NCBI GenBank assembly: GCA_947069175.1
Contig: CAMTDV010000027.1
Span: 45,335,369 to 45,399,368, forward strand
From: Scalesia atractyloides
Lineage: Eukaryota; Streptophyta; Magnoliopsida; Asterales; Asteraceae
DNA: 64,000 nt
Direction of reading: 5' to 3'
Part shown: positions 55,130 through 64,000 of the stretch, one piece after another
Layout: every line of letters starts with the position of its first letter
How positions within the stretch are numbered: the stretch's first letter is position 1
Notes under the pieces: generated by a model
Database searches by the model: none
Told to the model about the DNA's origin: nothing
The model's input: only the letters and a program-made list of their open reading frames with translations
Program-made: the position numbers and the translations under genes

Positions 55130-55830
55130 TTATATACATGTGTACATGCTTGTTAATCTTAGATATTTTTGTCATTAATTGTTAGGGTGTCAAATGAAGT
55201 CTAACTAGTTCATTAGACTAGTTAACTAGGTGTTAGAATGATAAAAATATCACTAGTTCGTTCGTCGGCTTGAAACCGGACAATGTGTGAAAGGTGAGTC
55301 ATAATACCAGAAGCGATGTCATGAATAATTATTTGATACTATTAAGATTATTTATGATGTTTAGCATTATTTACAAGCTTTATTGGCATTGTCAATGCTG
55401 ATTTTTTGTGTTGCGGACAAATGTATTTGCTACTTATAGTATGGTGCGGTCGTTTTATAAATATAAGCATTTTCCGAAAAGTTAAAGTATTTTGGTAAGT
55501 GGTACCCCTAAATTGGGTTTTGAGTATATACATTTGTGATAATATGCTTTCATATCATTTGTTAGTTGTTCGGCAGTTTTTGAACTTGCTGGCATAAATG
55601 GTGTGTTCAAGTGAATAGTGTTTTTAGCATTATTCACCAACATATTATGACATAGTTATTCGTTTTCTCGGGATGCGACGAAAGTAATAATATCAATTGT
55701 CAAATTTATTCATGTCCTACCAATGCTAGACTTCGTATGACCTAATCATGCAAAATGAACGCAATTAATCGTGTAATTAAATGTTAAGTTGTACGAAATT
55801 ACCATTAATTTTGCCGGTTGTCACAAAAAC

Positions 55831-56480
55831 AAAACTTAGATAACAAAAAATCTGATGAGTTGCAAAAAAAAATGTTAAATAAAGTAATATTTAAAAACCA
55901 ATTACAAATTAAGCAAAACTTGACTAAAAAGAAAAAATTGAATTTTTATGAAAATGAAAGAAAAGATTTACATCAAAAAATTCATGACTGTGAAATCAAT
56001 GTAAAATGTTTTCAACAAGCAAAAGAGTTCATAAACTTTATTGAAACAACACCAAAAAAACAGAGGTAAATGATTAGGACATGTAAAGACAAATATCAGA
56101 AATCCCACCACCTTTGTAAAGGTATGAGACCATAATTTTGATTATGATGTTATTTTATCACAAAAGGAAAGAGGCATGAAACAAAACAAACATTTTTTTG
56201 AAAATCCAAAAAGAATTCATCCAAAATTCCAAAAATCTGCTAATCTTCCATCACAATCAAATGTGTCAAAAAATTATGACAAAAAGGATTGTATGTGTGT
56301 TTAAATACTAAAGCTAATTCAACATCTCTCAAAGAACAAACAATCTGTTAATCGCTCAACATTTAATAGATATTCAGATGAAAACTACTCATCTAGAGAA
56401 GAAATTATAAACAAAATTTCATCTGAAAGTGTGTCCACACAAGTTTGGGTACCAAAAAATCTCTAACCTTAACCATTTTA
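55831..56480 (+). pseudogene. Copia D gag-protease spacer
   Basis: Lys/Gln/Glu-rich, coiled-coil-like reading from about 55831 to 56069 (NFYENERKDLHQKIHDCEIN), then broken frames ending in VSTQVWVPKN, which commonly precedes the copia protease. Upstream it joins 51701 after removal of B2. Confidence 0.65.
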
Positions 56481-56810
56481 GGACCATCACGTGCAGAAGA
56501 TCTAGTACTGCAATTCTGGAAGCTCCAAGCACATGACTGGGGATAGGAGCATACTAAGTAACTTTATACCAAAACTGGGTAAATTAGTAAATTTTGGAAA
56601 TAGGGTAAGGGGGAGAACTTTGGGTTATGCATGTATCAAATATGGATCATTAAGCATTGAGAAAGTAGCTTATGTAGAAGGTCTAAAATACAACCTACTA
56701 AATTGTGGTCAATTTGGTGACAAAGGATTCCAGGTAACTCTTTTACTAGAAAAGTGCTTATTAATTTGTCTAGATGATAACAAAATATATTTAAGTGGAA
56801 AAGAATAAGA
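56481..56810 (+). pseudogene. pol: Copia D protease
   Basis: YCNSGSSKHMTGDRS is the copia protease motif, with AAT (Asn) at 56512-56514 where the catalytic Asp is expected. A TAG at 56503-56505 stands where Trp is conserved. VEGLKYNLLNCGQFGDKG follows. The protease would be dead even without the stop. Confidence 0.8.
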
Positions 56811-57760
56811 AAATCCATCTATTACTTTGATTTCAAAGAAGAAATTGAGCATCCTCAGTTATGCTTATTTTCTAAAGAAAACAAAGGAAACAATTAGCTA
56901 TGGCATTGACCCACTTAAATTTAAAAAAATCTAAACCAATTTGCAAGAAAATATTTGGTAAAAGTACTACCTTTTATTGCATCCAAAAAGGATAAAATAT
57001 GTGAAGCTTGTGAGTTAGGAAAATCACAAAGAGGGTCACATAAAACAGTTTCTGAATCTTCAATCACTCAAAATTTAGACCTTTTTCATATGGACCTTTG
57101 TAGACCTGTAAGCACTGCAAGTTTTTCTGGTAAGAAATATATTTTGGTCATTGTAGATGACTATTCCAGGTACACTTGGGTTGAATTTTTGAGGAAGAAA
57201 ACTGAAAAACTAGATCCAATCATGAATTTTATTATAGAAATGGAACAATTGTTGAAACTACCTATCAGAAGGATCAGATATGACAATGGAACAAAATTTA
57301 GAACTTCAAAACTTGAGACCTTTTTGATAAGCAAAAGAATTTCTCATGATTTTTCTACTCTAAGAGTTTCACAACAAAATGGAGTTGTAGAGAGAAGAAA
57401 TAGGACCTTATTTGAAACGGCAAGAACCATGATTGCATATGCCAAATTGCCCACTTACTTTTAGGCAGAAGCAATTACCAATGCTTGTTTTACACAAAAC
57501 ATATCCATCATAAATAAAAGACATCAGAAAACACCTTATAACATTATCAATAGAAACATAGAATTTTTACACACCTTGGTTGTAGATGTTTTGTGTTTAA
57601 TAATTTGAAAGTCTTGAAAATTTTGACTGAAAGGCTGAAAAAGGAATTTTTCTTGGTTATTCATTATCTTCAAATGCTTATAGAATTTTATGTTAATTTC
57701 AAGGACAATAAGGGAAAGTTTATATGTATCATTTGATGACTCATTAGAAACTGAGATATG
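56811..57760 (+). pseudogene. pol: Copia D integrase
   Basis: Frame 56955-57464 holds CEACELGKSQRGSH (zinc domain end), DLFHMDLCRPVS, the first Asp in VDDYSRYTWVEFL, the second in RYDNGTKF and the Glu in QQNGVVERRNRTL. A TAG in place of Trp ends the frame at 57462. The remaining integrase tail to about 57760 is badly broken. The zinc-binding His part before 56955 is also frameshifted. Confidence 0.83.
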
Positions 57761-58900
57761 AAGTTTTGAAAGAAATAAAGTCTCCAAACCTACAATAAAA
57801 TTCTAAACATCTTCTAAATCAATTAACTAAAGAACTTCTTGAATGTGACTACACAAACAAAGAACCATCCAAAAATCAGTCATACACTAACTCTGCATGA
57901 AATCCATTCATCAGAAAATGTACAAGATGATCAAAATTCTTGAAACTCATTAGAAAATCCAATTAAACATCAGAATTCTGATCCTCTTAACATAACAAAA
58001 GCATCAGATCAGGGGGAAGTTTCAGAACCATCAGAACATACAAGTTCGCACAACAATATCAGATGGATCAGGGGACACTCTCAATCATACACCATTGGAA
58101 TCTATAAGAAGGTGTTAAGACAAGATCAACAATAATACATGAATGTCTATATGCTGGTTTTCTAAGCATGATAGAACCAAGAACTGTCAAAGAAGCACTC
58201 AATGACTTAAATTGGGTCCTAGCAATGCAACATGAGCTTGACTAATTTGAAAAGAGTCAAGTATGGAATTCGGTACCTAGACCAACTAATAAAACTGTTA
58301 TTGGATCCAAATGGATATTCAGAAGCAAATCTGATGAACAAGGTATCATAACAACGAACAAAGTAAGACTGGTGGTAAAAGGTTATTGTCAACAAGAGGG
58401 CATAAAATATGATGAGACTTTTGCACCAGTTGCTAGATTGGAAGCAGTCAGAATATTCCTTGCCTATGTTGAGTCAAACGTTTTCAAGGTTTATCAGACG
58501 GATATAAAATCAACATTATTAAATGGTAAGATTGAAGAAGAAGTACATGTGCAAAACTAGAAGACTTTGTTAACCCTAAATTTCTAAACAATGTTTACAA
58601 ATTAAAGAAAGCCTTGTATGGGGTGAAGCAAGCTCCAAGAGCATGGCATGAAACTCTTTCAAACTTATTAATCAATTATGGCTTCACAAAAGGTACATTG
58701 ACACAACTCTGTTTATTAAAACCCATAAGCGTCACACTTTGTTGGTTAAAATATATGTTGATGACACTATCTTTGGATCAACCAATCAGAAATTTTGCAA
58801 AAAGTTTGAAAAATTAATGACCAGCCATTTTGAGATGAGCATGATGGGTGAATTAAGCTTTTTCTTAGGCTTGCAAGTAAAACAACATAGTGATGGCATA
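57761..58900 (+). pseudogene. pol: Copia D linker and RT
   Basis: The linker 57761-58150 is Ser/Asn/Glu-rich and broken. RT includes VWNSVPRPTNKTVIG, then 58372-58560 (KGYCQQEGIKYDETFAPVAR, KVYQTDIKSTLLNG) and 58614-58690 (YGVKQAPRAWHETL). The catalytic box YVDDTIFGS is at about 58752 in a different frame. At least three breaks. Confidence 0.82.
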
Positions 58901-59680
58901 TTCTTGAGTCAATAAAAATATGTCAGAACAATTTTAAGAAAATATTCACCTAAAAATTGCTCTACCTCAAAAACCCCCATGGCCACTGGAAACAAACTTG
59001 ATTCTAATCCAGACGGAAAAAGTGTTGATATTAAAACTTACAAAGGAATGATAGGTTCATTGTTATACTTAACAGCCAATAGACTAGATATAATGTTTTC
59101 CACCTGTTTTTTAGCAAGATACCAATGTAATCCTAAAGAATCTCACCTCAAAGCTTTAAAAGGAGTTTTTAAATATCTAAAAGGAAAATCAGATCTTGGT
59201 TTGTGGTATCCTAAAGATACAATTTTAGAACAAATAGTAAACAAAGATGCAGATCATGCATGATGCAAACTTGACAGAAAAACACATCTGGTGCCTGTTA
59301 AATGTTGGGAGATAAATTGGTCTGTTGGGCAAGCAAGAAACAAAACTGTGTATCCACATCAACAGCAGAATTAAAATATATGGCAGCAGCAACCTGTTGT
59401 TCTTAAGTACTATGGATGCAAATTCAATGAAGGACTATGGAGTGAATATGACAAAAATTCCCATATTATGTGATTCAAAGAGTGAAATCACCATAATAGA
59501 AAATCATGTGCATCACTCAAGAACAAAACCCATTGATGTCATATATCACTTCATCAAAGATCATGTGGAGAAAGATAACATTGACATGTATTTGTTCCAA
59601 TAGAAAGAGAAATTGCTGAGTTTTTTACAAAGCCTCTTGATGAAAAGAGACATAATTTTTTGTCAGTAAGTTGGGTATGG
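58901..59680 (+). pseudogene. pol: Copia D RNase H
   Basis: KTPMATGNKL, YKGMIGSLLYLTANRLD, FKYLKGKSDLGLW and NKDADHA (frame 58979-59263), then 59325-59603 with MKDYGVNMTKIPILCDSKSE, HHSRTKPIDVIYHF. A stop and a frame break separate the blocks. The chain ends near 59680. Confidence 0.8.
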
Positions 59681-61882
59681 TCAATATGAGATATGAAGAA
59701 ATATCAGAAACTACAAAATAGTTTCCGATGTTTATCATAAATTCTAATGATTCATCTGATTTTGATCAACTCAACAGAAATCTGAAATTTCTTTTCTTCT
59801 TCAAAGCTTTGTTGTCTTTCTCATTCATCAACTCATTCGGTATAAATGTTTTTTCGTTTATTCTCTATATATTTAATAGTATTATTTTTATTTCTATTTT
59901 AAAAAGAAAAACAATTTATTTTTTTGCATACGGTTGTTTATGTCACAAAATGAAACTTCTGAGCAAAAATTCAATGCACACACTTACCTTCTCTTAACAT
60001 TCATTGCTTACTTATCAATACTTAGAAAGAAAGAAGGTGACACCTAGATAGATCATGATTAAAATTTCTCATAACTTAGCCGCCTAGGTCATAAATGAAG
60101 AGAAATTTTATCTCATAAAATTCGTTTACACTCCTGACAAATGATATTAATCATAAAGAAAATGGGGATAAGGAATCTGAGTTGGTAGGTGCCATTTATG
60201 GCAAAAGCATCACCTTCACTTATAGATAACCACCACTTGTAGATTCCCAAGTCTAGTAAAGGTGTTCATGATTGGTCTTATGACCAATTCAACCCTTTAA
60301 CTACAACAGCAAGTGTGTCTTCTGCTGGTTTGGTAGCAAAAACATCTGTTGTTCCACCCTCACCCACTCAAATATCACTCATTTCAAAGGAATAGCTTGA
60401 CAGTGTACTAGAAAATGTTATAAGAGTTTGTGAAGACACCTCAACAAAGGAAACCAAGTCTCCAGTAGAAGCAAAACTGGACATGCTACTAGAAGAATTG
60501 AGAAGCCAGAAATCAGATATGAAAGTTTGTTAGAATCTGTAGAAGGAATCAGAAGACAAATAGAGAACACTGAAACTCTAAAAAAACATGCAGCAGCCAC
60601 AAGAAAGTTCATCTAAAAGTAGTAGATTCACAGCAGACTTCAAAAAGATGAGTTATGTACAATCACTTATGAAATAATGCATTACAATGTTACCAGGTTA
60701 GCAAAGGTATCCATGAACTAAGAACCCCTATTCCCAATAAAGCTTCACATTTAGAGGTACCAAAGATCATCAGACCAGCACAACCGAAACCAGTCACACC
60801 AGTCAGTCAATCAGGGCCTACACCAATGGGGCCGCCACCACCTATATCAAAATCTGAAGTGTTTCTCCAAAGTTAAAAGAAAAGCAATAGGCGCAACCAA
60901 GAAGAACTTCATCAAGAAAAACAAATTTTAGTGAATCCCTGAATCCGTTAGAGAAAAGAAAGTGGTATGACTCTACAACTTCTTCAAAGAAGCCAAAGAT
61001 CGTAGAAAAGCAGGACTAAGAGAGAAAGGTCATTCTGGTGCAAGAAATTGAAAAGGAAGTCATGATGCTCCAAGAATATCATCTCATAGAGTTTTACTGG
61101 ACTAAGGAGGACATATGAGACAAACCACTTAGCCCCATGAGAAGGGGTTGGCGTAAGGAAAGACTTGAAAGAGGAAAAGGCAGCCTTCACAAAGTTCTGA
61201 CCAATCAATAGTAAGAGTACTCAAAGAGGATACCCTAACCACACCGGATCAAGTAGTAGGAATTCATGAACAAAATAAGTACACTCTACTCGGAAAAGAT
61301 AGTAGTGAAGACATAGTCACAGATGGTGATTTAGCAAACCAGCTTCATCCTTTGGACATAACCATGTTAAAAAAGGTTTATGACCAAGAGTAAGGAAATA
61401 CACGGTTCATCAGAAGAGCCCTTAATAGTTTGACAAAAGCTGGAGTAAAACTATTCAAAAGGGCAGCACAATCAGACTTTGATCTTTGTATTAATTTTGA
61501 TCATATGCACAACAAGAAAGTACATCTACCTCCTCCAATACATCCATCCTAGCTGAACTTGAAGAAGAAGCCAGAACATGTGTCATCTTTGAAAAACCAT
61601 AATTGTTTGTTGTTTTCAAGGATCTTGATGAAAAGAAGGCTCTTTTCAGAGTTGTTGACATAAGCGTATACTTGAATTAACTCTCAAATACATTAAAGAT
61701 TACATGAAAAAGAAACAAGAACAACTCAAAGCAAAGGGACGTGACAAGGAGGTGCTGAGGAAAAAGATGGAAGGAATCATCATTGAATGGATTACAGCAA
61801 GAGGATGGTACAAGGAGATGTTCAAAGAATGCCACAAGATGAATGACCACAAGAAGAGGCTAAAGAATGATGTACAAAATTA
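59681..61882 (+). pseudogene. Copia D region downstream of pol, decayed third ORF
   Basis: Over 2 kb between RNase H and the 3' LTR show coding-like Lys/Glu-rich pieces in shifting frames. Near 60330-60410: SSAGLVAKTSVVPPSPTQIS. Near 60420-60520: VCEDTSTKETKSPVEAKLDM. Near 61250-61560: DQVVGIHEQNKYTLLGKDSS and LTKAGVKLFKRAAQSDFDL. Near 61690-61880: YMKKKQEQLKAKGRDKEVL ending at a TAA. No motif matches a known enzyme, and it does not obviously match ORF3 of copia A. A coiled-coil protein is plausible. Confidence 0.5.
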
Positions 61883-62013
61883 ACCTAAACAGTGCTTGAA
61901 ACAAACAATTTATTTATGCTATTTCCTTGTTTTTGAAACAATGTTTGTGTTTGCAACTTGAATTTCTGTTGTTCAGAAATTTCTGTTAAGAGTTGTTAGT
62001 TATCTTACAATAC

Positions 62014-62025
62014 TTAGGGGGAAAT
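62014..62025 (+). other. Copia D polypurine tract
   Basis: TTAGGGGGAAAT directly before the LTR TG. Confidence 0.85.
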
Positions 62026-62752
62026 TGTTAGGAAACTTTTGTAGGTATTAAAGAAAATATAATCAATCTGAATATGTGCGAAAGGCAAGGTCAAGAAGAT
62101 CAAACAGATAGAAGACACAAGATAAACAGGATAAAAGAATAAAGAAAAGTACATCTTCAACATTCATCAGAAATGGATCACAACTGAATGAAGGCTATCA
62201 GAAAGGACTAATCTGATAAGTCTGATGATAATATCAGAATCTGGTAAACTCTAATCATCACAAAACTTGATGATCTGGTCAACAGATTTTCTGATGGACT
62301 GGCTATCAGAAATTCTGAGGAGCTAACTTGTCTAAGAGGTTAGGCTCTGCCACATTTATAAAGTAGCAGGCTGACATTTGATGGATTCAATGAATATGCC
62401 AAAAAGCTACTTTATATAAAGCAAGTGCATGAATAAACAAATGTTTATTCATGACAAAAGACCTCTATAAATAGAGAGGTCACCACTGAAGGATAATGAA
62501 TTAAGCCAAGCATTCACTACATACAACAAAACTCCATTGCCCTTCACTACAAAATTATTAAAGTACTGTTTGTAATAGTCAATAGCCTCACAATCACTTT
62601 GTAAACCTTTTCGTTTCATATTGATATAAACTTGAAAATTTTGTAAGTTGTGTTTCTTGAAAGTTCGATTTCTATTTCCACACACTATTTTCATATTTGT
62701 TGAAATCACTTGCCATATTAAGATAAAAGAACATTGTTATCTGGGATCAACA
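62026..62752 (+). repeat. Copia D 3' LTR (727 bp)
   Basis: Starts TGTTAGGAAAC and ends GGGATCAACA. TATA box CTATAAATAG with perfect 7-bp inverted arms GACCTCT (62460-62466) and AGAGGTC (62475-62481). Inverted relative of 50537-51277. Confidence 0.9.
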
Positions 62753-63013
62753 TTTTTGAATACATAGCTTTGCATTATATTAACGCAAAGATCTTTGTCT
62801 ATTGAAATGTTACTAATATAGATGTTTTGAATGAAACATGTTACCAGTTTTACGTTCAATCCAATTTGTTCATGTTTTATTAGAGAAGTTTGACCTTTAT
62901 TTAAGTTAACGCTTGCCATTGATGTTAGGATTAGTTGTTAATTCTTTTAAAAACTTTGCATGAGATGGAACCAAACTATGATTTTCGAAGGAAGGTTGTA
63001 AGATGTGTATTTC

Positions 63014-63479
63014 TCAGAGGTCCTTTTGTTCCTCTTCGAAATTTACCTTTAAAGACTTACCTTCTAAATGGCTTGGTTGGGGTTTTTCATCTTCATGTGT
63101 TGGTTTTTCTTCGAGTGGTTCCTCTTTTATCGACTCCAGAGTTTTTATCTCTTCTGTGATCACCTCCTTGGTACAAATGGTCTCTTTTTTTGCACAAGAT
63201 TGCTTGATCAATAATTCTAAGTTCTTGAGACTATGTATGTGGCTTTCGGCTTCAGGTACTATTGTAGGCGGTTTCTCGTATGTTTCAAATGCTGGAGTGT
63301 CCCAATCAAAGCTTGATTTTGGAAGCTCAAACCTTGGTTCCTCATATGTGATGTAGGAGGTTGATGATTGAAAAAAGGTAACAATTTTTTACCGAATGGG
63401 ATTCACCACATGTGGTACAATATGGCTCCTCATAATCACCATAATCGTAGTAGTCATAATCTCCCATGTAATAATCCAT
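63014..63479 (-). pseudogene. gag: Athila/Tat-type gag fragment with CX2CX3HX4C knuckle
   Basis: ATG at 63479 opens an acidic Tyr/Asp/Gly-rich stretch (MDYYMGDYDYYDYGDYEEPY), then CTTCGESHSVKNC, the CX2CX3HX4C knuckle typical of Athila/Tat gag. A frame break near 63365 follows. Another frame continues to 63014 with Glu/Pro/Lys-rich sequence (EEPLEEKPTHEDEKPQPS). No capsid core is visible in the window. Confidence 0.6.
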
Positions 63480-63822
63480 TGTTTGGAAAGTACCCAGAAG
63501 ACTACGGCTCTTGGGAATAGAAATTTTTTTGTGAATGCAGAAGGTTTACACAACACCGTGTTTTCGAAACACGACCTTGTGCTTAGGACTGTGATAAATT
63601 CGGTGTTGGGCGTTTTTACACTGCCCTGTGTTGAATGAACGCGGCCACGTGTGAGCTTTCTGTAAACGTGTTTTGTTTGGTTTTCAGTCACTACAGACTG
63701 AGCACGGCCCCGTGTTAAGCTACTATAAGTGAAGTTTTTAGAAAAATGAACAGAAATTTAAACAGAAAAAACTAAGGAAAATGACTAGGTCGTAGATTTT
63801 AAGCTTTCTTAAAATCCTTGTG

Positions 63823-63840
63823 TCCCCGGAAACGACGCTA
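63823..63840 (-). promoter_or_regulatory. Putative tRNA-Asp primer-binding site
   Basis: On the plus strand TCCCCGGAAACGACGCTA matches the tRNA-Asp 3' end TCCCCGGCAACGGCGCCA at 15 of 18 positions. Such a PBS is typical of Athila/Tat elements. Confidence 0.6.
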
Positions 63841-64000
63841 AGAACTTGACGTAAGCGAGGGTGGGTATGATTTTAGATATAGGTTTTTTACTCGTTATTC
63901 AAGCTTTAAATTTATAAAACACGATATAGCACTATCACTCTCTACAACACGTTAGGGTAAGTGCACCCACGTTGGTGTAGTATAGTGATGGTAAGATACC

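Larger units (their letters stand above)
51707..55825 (-). mobile_element. Solo LTR B2 (4.1 kb, gypsy type) in copia D
   Basis: Plus-strand ends are AGTCACACC (TG mutated to AG) and GGTTGTCACA. Minus sense: TGTGACAACCGG...GGTGTGACT. Colinear with B1, diverged, no internal PBS or pol. It contains GGGCCTAGCCCAT-type repeats, a TA microsatellite, a 20-bp minisatellite and another TA tract at 55098-55127. The stretch 53700-55090 holds nothing recognisable. Confidence 0.86.
51278..62752 (+). mobile_element. Copia D: 3' portion of a copia element with decayed third ORF
   Basis: Plus strand: gag zinc-knuckle piece 51278-51701, solo LTR B2, protease, integrase, RT, RNase H, a degraded downstream coding region, PPT and 3' LTR 62026-62752. 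Its 5' LTR and gag start are absent, consistent with copia C (and G within it) lying in between. It is the most degraded pol in the window. Confidence 0.85.
62753..64000 (-). mobile_element. Athila/Tat-type gypsy element, gag and PBS end
   Basis: Minus strand: a tRNA-Asp-type PBS at 63823-63840 and gag-like sequence below it, so the 5' LTR begins to the right of about 63841 and continues past the window end. Copia D apparently inserted into its gag region near 62752. Short CACGGCC/CCGTG words (63640-63710), which I recall from composite gypsy elements, are also present. The stretch 62753-63000 holds nothing recognisable. Confidence 0.6.

Overview
The window is plant nuclear DNA and consists of retrotransposons from end to end. 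I find no host gene, rRNA, tRNA or prokaryotic feature. The evidence is a set of long terminal repeats (LTRs) with 5-bp target duplications, primer-binding sites (PBS) for plant initiator Met-tRNA, and decayed Ty1/copia and Ty3/gypsy polyproteins. The protein and LTR styles (Tekay-like chromoviruses, copia elements with a third ORF) resemble what I recall from composite genomes such as lettuce, sunflower and Tanacetum. Asteraceae is therefore likely, but this is inferred from memory.

Layout, outside in. (1) Gypsy G (+) fills 1-49455: partial 5' LTR 1-2037, gag 2989-3389 and 42586-43490, pol to 46784, 3' LTR 46819-49455. (2) Copia A (-), 3390-42585, sits in G gag with a CGTAA duplication. (3) Solo LTR B1 (-), 4334-8644, and (4) copia E (-), 10075-31391, both interrupt a third ORF (ORF3) of copia A. 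(5) Gypsy F (+), 11720-23178, is inserted in the 3' non-coding part of E. F has nearly identical LTRs and is the youngest large element. (6) Right of G lies the 5' end of copia C (-), 49456-51277, apparently split by G. C itself was inserted in inverted orientation into (7) its own family member copia D (+), 51278-62752. (8) D carries a second 4-kb solo LTR, B2 (-), 51707-55825. (9) The right end, 62753-64000, is the PBS/gag end of an Athila/Tat-type gypsy element (-).

All coding regions are pseudogenic to some degree. F is closest to intact: two stop codons, one frame break in gag and one frame break in a small upstream ORF. G, A, C, D and E carry many stops and frameshifts, several of them CAG/CAA/CGA to stop or TGG to stop, as expected from C-to-T decay of methylated DNA.

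The most interesting signals are non-coding. Four chromovirus-like LTR families (F, G, B1, B2) share a splice-donor-like GTGAGTTCA or close variant and an acceptor-like (T)TACATGT..TTCAG or variant 250-360 bp before the LTR end, so a leader intron inside the LTR is possible. The F LTR carries five tandem hairpins with compensatory base changes. Copia A carries arrays of a TCGTACGA-type octamer at about 20-bp spacing in its U3, its leader and upstream of ORF3. The E LTR has a plant-gene-like promoter (Site II and telo-box motifs before a TATA box set in an inverted repeat), and B1 has a long array of paired Site II-like motifs. None of these can be proved from sequence reading alone; each is paired with a check.
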